From Pedobacter mendelii (lineage in GTDB: Bacteria; Bacteroidota; Bacteroidia; Sphingobacteriales; Sphingobacteriaceae), in NCBI RefSeq assembly GCF_014635725.1, contig NZ_BMDJ01000002.1, forward strand, positions 310,001 through 374,000: a stretch of DNA of 64,000 nucleotides. Reading direction: 5' to 3'. Shown piece after piece: positions 36,031 through 45,214 of the stretch. The position numbers were made by a program, and so were the translations under genes. Every line of letters starts with the position of its first letter. The stretch's first letter is position 1. Under the pieces are notes generated by a model that saw nothing but the letters and a program-made list of their open reading frames with translations, was not told the DNA's origin and did no database searches.

Positions 36031-36820
36031 TGTTTTCAGATTTATAATTGTTCAGATATAAACTCCAGTCGTACTTTTTAAAACGGATTGTTGGTTTAAT
36101 CCCTTCGGGGATGATCTTATTTTTTATTAATACTTCCAACATGCCTTTTTTCCCTCCGAAATCATGACGGAACCAGCCCATCAAGGCCGGAACCTCAACT
36201 GCATTTTGCACTTTATTGTAAATTACCTCACCTTTTAAGTAGGTTTTAACTGCCACATTTAACTGCTTATCCAATTGTTCGGGCTCATAGAAAGCAATTG
36301 GCGGACAGCTTTTAGCTCCGCAGTTTAAAGCAAAATGGATACGGTAATCCAATTTTTCAACACGAAATTGCTTTTCAAATCCAGAAGGAAAAAACTTACC
36401 TAAAAAACCTTCAGCCCATTTAACCTTACTCCGTCGCAATATACCATGCTCTATTAGGTCAAGACTTAGTTGATGCCCCGCAACATTGATTTGTTTACTG
36501 GAAAAAAAGGAACCGCGGGTTTTATACTGATCCGGATCTTTCTTTAATATAACTTGGGTAAATCCGTTATAAAGATTTAACCAAAATGCCAGTTTTTTAT
36601 ACTCGTTGTTTAGCTGTAGTGCTAAACCGTTTTGATCGGCACTTTTTAAGCTATCAATAAAAGCAGCGGTACTATCGCCTGTTTTAGCTGCATATAGAAA
36701 GTCTTGCGATAACTTAATATAATCAGGCCCGTTGATTGTTTTTTGCTGAGCATCGGCTAATATTGTTATCAATAGAAAAAACAAAATAAAAACTGATGTA
36801 ATGGAACGTTTCAAAAGCAT
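36023..36820 (-). CDS. Secreted DUF547 protein, first gene of the arsS transcript
   Basis: 265 residues with a signal peptide (SITSVFILFFLLITILADAQ). The DUF547 domain is clear: LAFWLNLYNGFTQVIL, FVNVAGH-like INVAGHQLSLDLIEHGILR, and the Cys-containing IHFALNCGAKSCPPIAF followed by a Tyr-Glu. DUF547 proteins have a papain-like set of Asn/His/Cys residues; function is unknown. The gene overlaps the next by eight bases. DUF547 genes are frequent companions of arsenosugar loci, so it may act in export or attachment of the product. Confidence 0.85.
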   Translation of the reverse strand: MLLKRSITSVFILFFLLITILADAQQKTINGPDYIKLSQDFLYAAKTGDSTAAFIDSLKSADQNGLALQLNNEYKKLAFWLNLYNGFTQVILKKDPDQYKTRGSFFSSKQINVAGHQLSLDLIEHGILRRSKVKWAEGFLGKFFPSGFEKQFRVEKLDYRIHFALNCGAKSCPPIAFYEPEQLDKQLNVAVKTYLKGEVIYNKVQNAVEVPALMGWFRHDFGGKKGMLEVLIKNKIIPEGIKPTIRFKKYDWSLYLNNYKSENNG

Positions 36821-36995
36821 ACATAAATTACGTAATAAAATTTCTTATGGTTTTATGAAAGAAATATGAATGAATTTTATAATACCATCATAAATACTCA
36901 ATTTCAATTAATCCTATACCTGCACTATAATCTGTGGTAATAATTATATTTCTAATACCACCCCTCATTTACAAAACCTACTATCCATCTTTCGA

Positions 36996-37096
36996 AAGCG
37001 TCCCGCTGGTACTAATATATTCAAAAAAAACAATCAATTGAATATCAATTAAATTTTAAAAACCGATAACTAATTTTAAGCAAAAGCGAGACGCTT
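36996..37096. repeat. Pair of small palindromes, REP-like
   Basis: The 450-base gap between 36821 and 37271 holds no gene. It contains AGCGTCCCGCT at 36997-37007 and AAGCGAGACGCTT at 37084-37096: both are AGCG-NNN-CGCT hairpins about 80 bases apart and nearly inverted copies of each other. They resemble small REP-type elements. Confidence 0.4.
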
Positions 37097-37271
37097 ATTA
37101 CCTGCTGTAAGCATAAATAGATGAGGTTTTATATACCTATTCGGGAACCAATACTTTTGATGGAAATTCGGGCTGATTTATAGAATCAGTAATGTGCTAC
37201 GTCTCCATTGCAAATACAGTACTAAAATCATCCTCTGCACCATTCTTAAAAGTATTTTTGGCTTGCATAAT

Positions 37272-38333
37272 TCAAGAAATTTTTCTTTTCAGATACGTTC
37301 TTACGGGAATGTCGTAAAATACCAGTACCAGATAGGCGAATCCAATCAAAACAAAAACACTAAATGTTATAAAAAGGTTGATGTGGGTAATGGGTTTATA
37401 ATGGCTATAAAAATTTAAAAATATCCAGATTACCGAATAGTGAGTCATGTAAAGAGGATAAGAGATATTACCTGAGAAATTACATAGTTTTTTAAGGTTT
37501 GGTGTTAATGTTGCTCCTGCTCCTAGCCCCACCAGTAGCGGAAAGTATAATAATACTACAATGGGTTCTGAAATCCAGTTCCATACTGAAAACGGAATAA
37601 TAAAAGCCAAAATAAGTAGTACAGTTATACCCATAAATCCGAATTTATTCTTTATTATCCAATTAAACCTGTAGACCAAAACTCCTGCTATAAAAGAATA
37701 ACTTACACGGGCTCCACCATCCCAGAAGGTTTCATAATTCCATCCACCGGTTAAGGAGCCAGATTTCAAAATAACCCATCCAACCAAGGCTGCTGAAATC
37801 AATAGCATTGTAGATAAGTACTTACGACTGATACGAGACAGCACTATGGCATAAAAAACATTTGCAATATACTCCCAAAAAAGTGACCATGCAGGCGCAT
37901 TTAATGCAAAAAGTGCAAATCCCCGTGCAGCCAGCACAGGAAAAGGCAACAAAAAAACAGAGGTGGTAGCCATTGGTATAATTTCGCTATAACCCGGTAA
38001 TTTCCCTTGATCTGTAAATGGATCAAATAACAGTGCCAACAGCCCCAGTAAAGTTCCCAAAACTACCAAAGGGTGCAACCTAATCAATCTTAATTTTAAA
38101 AAGCTTAATGTGCCCAGCTTTTTGATGCGACCGTCATAGCTATAAGCTATAACAAATCCCGATAAACAGAAAAAAAAGTCTACAGCCAAAAAACTGTGTC
38201 CGATAATAATTTTACTGTAATCTGAAATTGTCATTTCCATAAAATGAAAAGCAACTACGAAAACTGCCGCAATACCCCGCAGGCCATCAAGAATTTCAAA
38301 ATGCTGCCTGGAATTTGTACTGTTATAATTCAT
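37272..38333 (-). CDS. Acyltransferase-3 family membrane protein
   Basis: About 353 residues; start set at MNYNSTNSRQHFEILDGLRG, ten codons inside the longest frame. ILDGLRGIAAVFVVAFHF with the catalytic His, FLAVDFFFCLSGFVIAYSY and KLRLIRLHPLVVLGTLL are the hallmarks of acyltransferase 3 (OafA/YrhL-like). About ten transmembrane helices follow. It would acetylate or otherwise acylate a surface polysaccharide or exported glycan. It has no partner genes beside it and lies in a low-information stretch, so the target is unknown. Confidence 0.87.
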   Translation of the reverse strand: MNYNSTNSRQHFEILDGLRGIAAVFVVAFHFMEMTISDYSKIIIGHSFLAVDFFFCLSGFVIAYSYDGRIKKLGTLSFLKLRLIRLHPLVVLGTLLGLLALLFDPFTDQGKLPGYSEIIPMATTSVFLLPFPVLAARGFALFALNAPAWSLFWEYIANVFYAIVLSRISRKYLSTMLLISAALVGWVILKSGSLTGGWNYETFWDGGARVSYSFIAGVLVYRFNWIIKNKFGFMGITVLLILAFIIPFSVWNWISEPIVVLLYFPLLVGLGAGATLTPNLKKLCNFSGNISYPLYMTHYSVIWIFLNFYSHYKPITHINLFITFSVFVLIGFAYLVLVFYDIPVRTYLKRKIS

Positions 38334-38667
38334 TACTACTTTTTGATTAGTTTGCCGATGCATTGGTTTGTGAGCAAATTGAAAGTGTTCTGATTAAAGC
38401 AATATGCTTTACATCTGTTGAACTTATGAAGAAGCTTTTAAAAAATAGATGTTTAGATAGGTATAGAATATCCATAACCATGGAAATATTTGTGCACAAT
38501 GTACCTGAGATTGATTTGAATATTTACGTCAGTATGCTTCATACCTGTAAACAAAGAGCCATTTAAATTCACGTAATTTTTATTTGGTTAAATAATTGGC
38601 TTATCTGCCGTTCACAATAAAATTAGTGAATAGCAATCAATAGAAAAAATAGATTTTGATAATTCCT

Positions 38668-38936
38668 TTATACAATCTGACTTTTTCCTTTTGTAATCAA
38701 CTTTCCTACTGTCTCACTTACCACTGAACTGTCGACACTAATAAGATTTACTTGCCCTTTTCCTTTACCGAGTATAGTGCCGAAAACTGGTCATCAATAC
38801 ATTCATATATCTGTTTAAAATATTCGGGGTCGATTTTGGAGAGGCGCTCAGAAATAGAGCTTCTGCAAATCCGTTCATCCTCATTTAGATTAAAGAGCAC
38901 TTTAAATACCGAGTCATTTAGGGCAGAACTATCCAA
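38668..38936 (-). pseudogene. IS4-type transposase fragment
   Basis: The minus-strand frame reads RLSKIDPEYFKQIYECIDDQ and LYSVKEKGK, then stops; removing one base restores NLISVDSSVVSETVGKLITK. The VDSS...ETVGKL block, carrying the first DDE Asp, and the preceding helix match IS4-type transposases of Bacteroidota. Both ends and the rest of the catalytic domain are missing. It is an old, frameshifted insertion remnant. Confidence 0.5.
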
Positions 38937-38940
38937 TTAA

Positions 38941-39272
38941 CTTTTAAGGATTGGTATCATGAGATCTTACCTATTTTAGCTTTTTTGTTGTTGAACGGTG
39001 TCCGGAAGATTTAAAGTTGGCTAGATCTGAGAAGGTAGCAGAAACGAACCTCAAACGATTCTGCAGTTCTTGTCTAAAATTTTGTGACATTGGATGAAAA
39101 GCTTTTCTAAGGGTCTTTTTAGGATTTATCTGTTTTGTACAGTTTTTTTTGGTAAAATTGGATCATTCATTATTTACCTGGTGAAGCTTACTATGGGGAT
39201 TCTCTGGACTACCGACTACATATACTAAATTTGGTTAAAAAGAAGTGTTCGGCAAATTAAGATATTGTAGGT
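38941..39272. other. Intergenic, no gene seen
   Basis: About 330 bases between the transposase remnant and the response regulator stop. There are no open frames of note and no convincing terminator. The stretch 38364-38667 on the other side of the remnant is equally empty. Confidence 0.5.
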
Positions 39273-39995
39273 TTAAAATAATCTTCTCACTAGTTCTTCC
39301 TTGCGCATTGCAGAGACTTCAACTTCTGCGCCATCGGAAAATTCAAGGGTACCACCATCCCCTTTACGATATTTGACAACATAATCTAGGTTGACAATCG
39401 CAGAGCGGTTAATCCGCATAAAATGCTCATCATCCAACATGCTTTCATATTCTTTAAGGGTTTTGGATACTACAATTTTTTTACCATCAGCGAGGATGAA
39501 TATGCTGTAATTGCTCATAGCTTCAACACGTACAATATTCGTTCGATCGATCAGGTAAACTCCCTCTGCAGTAGTTACGGCCATGCGATTGTTGAGTGTT
39601 TTCTTTGGTTTATTTAATTTTAAAACCGCTTTATCTTTTACCTTTTTGTCTAGACGAACGATGGCATTGGAAAGTTCATCTTCGTCAACTGGTTTTAACA
39701 AATAATCTAAAGCACTTAATCTTAGTGCATCTAAAGTATAATGATCATAGGCTGTAGTAAAGATCACTTCGAAATTAAAGGAACCTAACTTTTCTAAAAA
39801 CTGAAATCCATTCAATCCGGGCATTTCTACATCAAGGAAGAGTACATCTGGCTCCAGATCACCGATAGATAAAATTGCTTTCATTGGATCATTAAATACG
39901 GCCGTAATTTCGAGCATGCTTGCAAAACTCTCCAGCTTACGGCTCAATAGCTTACTTCCCCTGGTTTCATCATCGAGTATAACAGCTTTTAACAT
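39273..39995 (-). CDS. LytTR-family response regulator
   Basis: 240 residues. The receiver domain has the acidic pair DDE (about 8-10), phospho-acceptor Asp55 in VLFLDVEMPG, Thr in VIFTTAYDHY and Lys in YLLKPV. The C-terminal LytTR DNA-binding domain (about 135-240) has VYLIDRTNIVRVEAMSNYS and HFMRINRSAIVNLDYV. It is the natural partner of the LytS-type kinase 3 kb away on the other strand. The four secreted-protein genes between them are candidates for its targets. Confidence 0.93.
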   Translation of the reverse strand: MLKAVILDDETRGSKLLSRKLESFASMLEITAVFNDPMKAILSIGDLEPDVLFLDVEMPGLNGFQFLEKLGSFNFEVIFTTAYDHYTLDALRLSALDYLLKPVDEDELSNAIVRLDKKVKDKAVLKLNKPKKTLNNRMAVTTAEGVYLIDRTNIVRVEAMSNYSIFILADGKKIVVSKTLKEYESMLDDEHFMRINRSAIVNLDYVVKYRKGDGGTLEFSDGAEVEVSAMRKEELVRRLF

Positions 39996-40251
39996 GTTGA
40001 TAGATTTTTATCTAATTTCGTTTTTTAATTCCGGCATTACAAGTAGACAGGTATTAGACGAATTGGTATAGGCCTATCAGTGTATGATGCCCTGTTTGTA
40101 AGGCTTAAAATCTCTCATTTGCAAAATAGCTTGTGTTCCAAAATCAGGTTCTTTAATAATGAAAATTGCTTTGTGCGTTTCATTTTTCTTCACAAAGATG
40201 TTTTGCCTGCCATTGTGACCTACTGCTGGTCCGTACTATTTGATGAGAATA

Positions 40252-40551
40252 TTATGGTGCCTGATGCTTTAAACCTATTTTCGACAGCGATGTAGCGCAC
40301 CACTCCATTTTGTTTCCGTTCCAAAACCAACAGGCCTGCCTTAAAATTGATTGGGCCTTTTTACAGGCCATCCATTTGCTGGGTCCTTTTTCCCAGCCGC
40401 CAATGTTATGAGCCGTGGGCGACTGGGGAAAGGGGATCTTTATTTTCTCTACGGCCTTCTGCAACTATGTTTGAGGAATATGAGGTCTTGACTGCGCATT
40501 TTATTGAACGCGGATGATCATGACGATTATCAATAGGAATAATTTTTTCAT
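40252..40551 (-). pseudogene. Broken small secreted-protein gene
   Basis: A 100-codon frame opens MKKLFLLIIVMIIRVQ, a signal-peptide start like its upstream neighbours, 10 bases after the preceding gene. TAA interrupts after codon 16 and TAG twelve codons later; the same frame then runs 70 codons (TAHNIGGWEKGPSKWMACKK, then ACWFWNGNKMEWCATSLSKI) to a stop. The family is not recognised. Signal start, operon spacing and a shared frame make a decayed gene likelier than chance, but this is not certain. Confidence 0.4.
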
Positions 40552-40561
40552 GTCTCTTCTT

Positions 40562-41206
40562 TCAAAAAGTATACTTAATGCCAAAGCCACCATTATCTGC
40601 TCCAAAGCCGCTATCATTATAGGTATCTTTGATCATATAACCTGGTTGCCAATCGGCGCTAATTGCAATTGGTATGTTTTTCAGCTTGTATTCAAGCCCT
40701 AAAACACCGCAAACGGCATAGTAGATATTAGATTGCTGATCTCCCCAGTTAAATTCTTCTTTGAAAGCAAAATTTCCTACAAAGGCGCCACCACCACCAT
40801 ACCACCGCAAACCTTCCAATTGATTGAAAAGACCATGGTATTCATAAAGTGCTGTTAGGGAGATATCGGAAGCTACACCCGTAAAATTGCGATATTTTAC
40901 AATAGCTTCAAAAGCATGGTTCGAGGTAAAGAAATGTTTGCCAGTAATTCCGATGCCGTAAAGTATTTTTAGGCCAATTGCCGTTTTATAACCCTGAGTT
41001 CCGGCAGCAAAGTTTTTTTTGGTTGACACTGGCGTTTTAAGTAATGGTTGTTCTGCCTTAGGCTGTATTTCTACTTTTTTTGTAGCTGTGGTGCTCGTCG
41101 TTTTCTTTGCAGGGGTTTTCGCTTTGGTTGTTTTTTTTGTCTGCGCCTGAACCAGTCCCCCAAAGGAGATTAGGAACAAGAGCATAAAAGTTATTAGCTT
41201 TTTCAT
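40562..41206 (-). CDS. Outer-membrane beta-barrel-like protein with Lys/Thr-rich linker
   Basis: 214 residues. After a signal peptide (MKKLITFMLLFLISFGGLVQ) comes a low-complexity segment (about 24-55) rich in Lys, Thr, Ala and Pro, then a domain of alternating strands: KTAIGLKILYGIGITGKHFF, YEYHGLFNQLEGLRWYGGGG and a final GFGIKYTF. This is the pattern of small OmpA/OmpX-like barrels with a terminal Phe. Function is unknown. It is the third gene of a minus-strand operon of exported proteins next to a two-component system. Confidence 0.7.
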   Translation of the reverse strand: MKKLITFMLLFLISFGGLVQAQTKKTTKAKTPAKKTTSTTATKKVEIQPKAEQPLLKTPVSTKKNFAAGTQGYKTAIGLKILYGIGITGKHFFTSNHAFEAIVKYRNFTGVASDISLTALYEYHGLFNQLEGLRWYGGGGAFVGNFAFKEEFNWGDQQSNIYYAVCGVLGLEYKLKNIPIAISADWQPGYMIKDTYNDSGFGADNGGFGIKYTF

Positions 41207-41219
41207 GATGTTTCAGATT

Positions 41220-41897
41220 TTATTGTAAAGTTCCTGTAGTTAAATTTCCAGATCCATTGACATTAGTTGGTGTAAAACGCGAAACTTCCAGTTTTCCATC
41301 TAAAAGAAGAAAGAAACTTAGTGTACCGTTTGCACCGGTGTTGCTGGTTGCTGCAACGTTTTTGATAAGGGTATAATCTTTATTAATGGTTGGATCTCCG
41401 AATGAACCTTCGCCATACTGTGTTGCGGAAAACTTAAGTTTGGTGAGCAGAAAAATTGTGCTTCCCGGAGCTTTTAAAGATCCATTGTAGGTGTTTCCAC
41501 TTAAGAGGTTGGTTTCAGGGATATTCTGAAGCTTATAGGAAGAGAACGCATTACCTTCATAAGAAGTGATGTTTCCATTGCTAATCTTAAAAACATCTTT
41601 CGAATTTGCATTCCAGGTAATGGTTAGGGTTCCGTTGTCATAAACATAATTCCCGTTTCGGTTGGATACGATGCCGTAGGTGAGCACGGTTTGGGCCAGT
41701 GGATCAAAAGTAAGGATGTATGGGATGCTCACTGCAGTTCCATTAAAGGTAGTGTTGTACTTGCCCGCAATGTAAAACTTGGTCATGTCCATGCTTTCGG
41801 TAGGCATTACCTCATCTGTATTCTTTTTGCAAGAAGCAAAAGTGATCATCAATGCAAAGAGAGGCAAATAGGTTAAAAGTTTTTTTAATGTTTTCAT
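41220..41897 (-). CDS. Lipoprotein of unknown function
   Basis: 225 residues with a lipobox (MITFASCKKN), so lipid-anchored. The mature part is beta-rich and repetitive in feel (YIAGKYNTTFNGTAVSIPYI, GTLTITWNANSKDVFKIS, LSGNTYNGSLKAPG), suggesting a lipocalin-like or DUF-type beta-sandwich. I do not recognise the family. It sits between an alpha/beta-hydrolase gene upstream and the barrel gene downstream with 13-43 base gaps. Confidence 0.7.
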   Translation of the reverse strand: MKTLKKLLTYLPLFALMITFASCKKNTDEVMPTESMDMTKFYIAGKYNTTFNGTAVSIPYILTFDPLAQTVLTYGIVSNRNGNYVYDNGTLTITWNANSKDVFKISNGNITSYEGNAFSSYKLQNIPETNLLSGNTYNGSLKAPGSTIFLLTKLKFSATQYGEGSFGDPTINKDYTLIKNVAATSNTGANGTLSFFLLLDGKLEVSRFTPTNVNGSGNLTTGTLQ

Positions 41898-41940
41898 TTC
41901 TTAGGTTTTAATGTTAAAAAAATAAGTTTCTGTGCGCACG

Positions 41941-42684
41941 TTAATTTAGCCAGGCTACCATTTTGCTGTACATTTTATCGGTCCAGCTACCGCCACAATG
42001 CGTATTGCAGCCACCATCTGTTACTCCTTCGCTTTTTGCTTTAACTGCAGAATTGGCCGGAATCTGATCATAAAGGGCCTTGCCCGAATAATCACCTTCA
42101 TTGTTGCCACTGCAACTGATGCTGTAGACCGGAATCTTGAAATTCTGTGCATTCCAAGTTCCTGCAGCACCACAAGCCGCTAATATTCCTTTTACATAGG
42201 TGAGGGTATTGCTTTGTGAATTATCTGTCAGGAGCATAAAGGAAGCATAAGAATAACCACCTACAACGGCTTTGTTTTTATCCACCCCATATTTTGAAGA
42301 GATGGCCAGGATACATTGATTGTAATCTTCCCCCACCATTTTGGCGCTGGTGTTCCAATTCGCATTACCAGGTGTTTTGCGGTACTGAACGATGGCCGCA
42401 GCATAACCGTTATCCGCCGCTTTAGAACAGATATCAGCTTCAGCTGCACCATCCAAGCTGCCAACTGATGGATTGCTCTCGTCATTCCCGCTGCCCATCA
42501 CCAAAATACCTTTAAAGGTGGTTGTACCAACTTTAGTGAAAATCCGGTATGTACTACCGTTAACCGTTTCCGTTACTTGTTTTACATTTCCGGATACCAC
42601 TTCTTTGCCATCTTCTGCGCTATTCTTCTTACAGGAGAATACGATCAGCATTAGGAAAACCGGGATTAGGAATAATTTTTTCAT
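41941..42684 (-). CDS. Alpha/beta-hydrolase-like lipoprotein
   Basis: 247 residues with a lipobox (LMLIVFSCKK). The core fits an alpha/beta-hydrolase of the dienelactone-hydrolase/esterase kind: the nucleophile elbow is GGYSYAS (about residues 145-151), where the second Gly of GxSxG is Ala, and a late His occurs in GGCNTHCGGSW, flanked by two Cys that may form a disulfide. It would be an outer-membrane or periplasmic esterase or peptidase. It is the first gene of the operon, and transcription probably starts in the 200 bases shared with the divergent kinase gene. Confidence 0.65.
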   Translation of the reverse strand: MKKLFLIPVFLMLIVFSCKKNSAEDGKEVVSGNVKQVTETVNGSTYRIFTKVGTTTFKGILVMGSGNDESNPSVGSLDGAAEADICSKAADNGYAAAIVQYRKTPGNANWNTSAKMVGEDYNQCILAISSKYGVDKNKAVVGGYSYASFMLLTDNSQSNTLTYVKGILAACGAAGTWNAQNFKIPVYSISCSGNNEGDYSGKALYDQIPANSAVKAKSEGVTDGGCNTHCGGSWTDKMYSKMVAWLN

Positions 42685-42898
42685 GTTTTTCTTTTTAGGT
42701 AGATAAAAGATTTGGGGTATTCCCTTAAATCATGATGCTAATGTAGAACCGTCAGACATGCTATTTCAGACCAATGATTGAATGGTAGCCTTAACTGTGT
42801 AAAAACCCGATTTGAATGAGTGAAGCGGATGGGATAAAGCATTGATCTTTAAGTCGAAATGAATATCTTTAGCTACCTAATGAATGGCATTTATGATC

Positions 42899-45127
42899 AT
42901 GAAGTATTTTAAAATAAAGGTTTGGTTGTTTTTGCTGGCAATGTGTTTTGCAAGAACTTCAAAAGTTGCTGCCCAAACGCCAGCCATCGACACCTTGAAT
43001 AAAAAGATTTCGCTTTATCTGCCTGACGACAATAAAAAAGCAGTCTTGTTGTACACCCTCAGCACCCAGTACATTTATAGCAACCCTAAAAAGAGCCTGC
43101 AACTGATCGACAGGATCTTATCCTTTAATCCGAAGGTTGTTGATAAAAACGTGATCTCTAGCGCTTATCGTTTGAAGGGAATTACCTTGTATTACCTTTC
43201 TGATTTCCCAAAAGCCCTCAGTTCTTTGCAAAAGGCCTATCAGATGGATAAACAGAGTGATAATAAACCTGGTTTACCTGGCGACTTGGCCAGTATCGGG
43301 ATGATCTATATGGCCTATTCAAATTTCCCGGAGGCCCTTAATTATTACCAGCAGGCCGCCAGATTATTGGAGCATCTGCCAAAAATGGAAAGTGATGCTA
43401 CTGCAGTATATGCCAATATCGGCCTTATTTACAGTGAAATGAAAGATTATGATAAGGCCCTGGAGCACGTTCAGAAAAGTTATGCCATTTTTAAACGGTT
43501 AAATAATACCAACGGCCAGGCCAATATGCTGGGCAATATGGCGGTAATATATTCCAAACAGCAAAATTTTCGTAAAGCACTTCAATATGGCCAAAGAGCA
43601 GTTGCGCTTAGCGATTCTATAGATGATAAGATCGGTTCGGCCAGGGAACACGGAAATTTGAGCGAACATTACAGCAAAGTTGGTGAAAATGATCTGGCAC
43701 TCGCCTCCGGATTAAAGGCGATTGAATTAAACAAAGTATTGAGTAATACCAAAAGCATCAGCTACAACATGAATAATGTGGCAGAAATTTATTTTAAAAA
43801 AAACAACCTGACAAAAGCAACCTCGTACGGATTATCGTCGCTGCAAATCGCCAAAAAATTAAACATTCTGGAAGTGCAGCGCGATGCCAGCGAAACCTTG
43901 AGCCGGATTTATGAAAAACGAAAAATGCCCGACAGTTCGCTTTCGTATTACAGGCAATATTCCACCTTGAAAGACAGCATTATCAATGATCAAAAAACGA
44001 AGGAGTTTACGCGATTGGGCATCCAGTATGATTTCGATAAAAAGGAAAGCACCTACAAACAACAACAATTACTCTTCAATGAAAAACTGAAGCAGCAACA
44101 ACTTCAGCTCGCCTTAAACAATGCTGAAATTCAAAAAGGCATTCAACTCCGCGACCTGCAAGCCATCCAGTTGCAGAATGAAAAACTACAGACCCAGGAA
44201 AAAGAAAAGAAGTTGATCATTTCAACCAATAAAGAGAAGCTGCAAGCCGGAAAATTAAAAGTCTTATCGCAGGAGCAGCAACTCAATAAATTAAGAATGA
44301 ACCAATTTTGGCTCTATGGAATTTTATCTATCGTGGTCGTGATTTCAGTTTCCATTTACTTGCTAAATCTTTACCGTATTCGACAGCTGAGGTATAAGAA
44401 CACCTTGCAACTACAACAATCCGAACAACAATCAAGGGAACTAACGTATCAGCATCAACTTTCAGAAAGTGAGTTAAAAGCCATTCGTGCACAAATGAAC
44501 CCTCATTTCATTTTCAATGTATTGAACTCCATTGAATCTTATATCATGGAAAATGATAAAAAAACAGCGTCGCGCCTGGTACAAAAATTTGCGTCATTAA
44601 GCCGCTTGATCCTCGAGAATTCGATCAAAAGTTTAGTCACAGCCGATAAAGAATGGAAAGCACTAATCCTTTATACCGAATTGCAAGCCCTTCGTTACAA
44701 CAACACTTTTCAACATGAATTTATTCAACCTGAAGATTTGCAGCTTTCGAATTTGCTCCTGCCACCTATGCTCATTCAGCCCTTGATTGAAAATGCGATT
44801 TACCATGGATTAATTCCATCAGAAAACTCAGACAAGCAACTAAAAATCCGGTTGGAAAAGGAAAACAACCGGCTAAAGATCACCGTTGAAGACAATGGGA
44901 TCGGGCTAACCAAAAGCTCTAAAGCAAACAGGATGCAGGGCGTTAAAGAAAAATCGATTGGCATAGAATCCATCCATGAACGGGTAGAGATGATCAATCT
45001 CCAGTACAAAACAAAGGTGGCTGGTTTTTCGGTAGCAGAAAATAAAGACCATCAGGGCACTATTGCCGTGATAACCTTACCCTTATTGTTTGTGGCTGAA
45101 GAAGTGCCGGAAACAGTTGAAGCCTGA
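42899..45127 (+). CDS. TPR-containing LytS-type sensor histidine kinase
   Basis: About 742 residues from the ATG opening MKYFKIKVWLFLLAMCF, a signal peptide. The periplasmic part (about 60-375) is at least six TPR units (for example YANIGLIYSEMKDYDKALEH). A coiled coil, one TM segment (about 473-495) and a second coil lead to a His_kinase domain: H-box QMNPHFIFNVLNSI (His about 535), N-box LIQPLIENAIYHGL and VEDNGIGL. Kinases of this layout work with LytTR regulators; the one in this window lies 2.9 kb away on the opposite strand. Confidence 0.92.
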   Translation: MKYFKIKVWLFLLAMCFARTSKVAAQTPAIDTLNKKISLYLPDDNKKAVLLYTLSTQYIYSNPKKSLQLIDRILSFNPKVVDKNVISSAYRLKGITLYYLSDFPKALSSLQKAYQMDKQSDNKPGLPGDLASIGMIYMAYSNFPEALNYYQQAARLLEHLPKMESDATAVYANIGLIYSEMKDYDKALEHVQKSYAIFKRLNNTNGQANMLGNMAVIYSKQQNFRKALQYGQRAVALSDSIDDKIGSAREHGNLSEHYSKVGENDLALASGLKAIELNKVLSNTKSISYNMNNVAEIYFKKNNLTKATSYGLSSLQIAKKLNILEVQRDASETLSRIYEKRKMPDSSLSYYRQYSTLKDSIINDQKTKEFTRLGIQYDFDKKESTYKQQQLLFNEKLKQQQLQLALNNAEIQKGIQLRDLQAIQLQNEKLQTQEKEKKLIISTNKEKLQAGKLKVLSQEQQLNKLRMNQFWLYGILSIVVVISVSIYLLNLYRIRQLRYKNTLQLQQSEQQSRELTYQHQLSESELKAIRAQMNPHFIFNVLNSIESYIMENDKKTASRLVQKFASLSRLILENSIKSLVTADKEWKALILYTELQALRYNNTFQHEFIQPEDLQLSNLLLPPMLIQPLIENAIYHGLIPSENSDKQLKIRLEKENNRLKITVEDNGIGLTKSSKANRMQGVKEKSIGIESIHERVEMINLQYKTKVAGFSVAENKDHQGTIAVITLPLLFVAEEVPETVEA

Positions 45128-45214
45128 TCTTTTTGTAAAATAAGATGGCAGGAAATTTCCCGCCATACTTACACTTCCCCTATTATTCAAAAATTGATTT
45201 AAATTCTCTTTATT

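Noticed and set aside
38363..38566. A 67-codon plus-strand frame upstream of the acyltransferase
   Set aside because: Low-complexity composition and no recognisable domain or start context.
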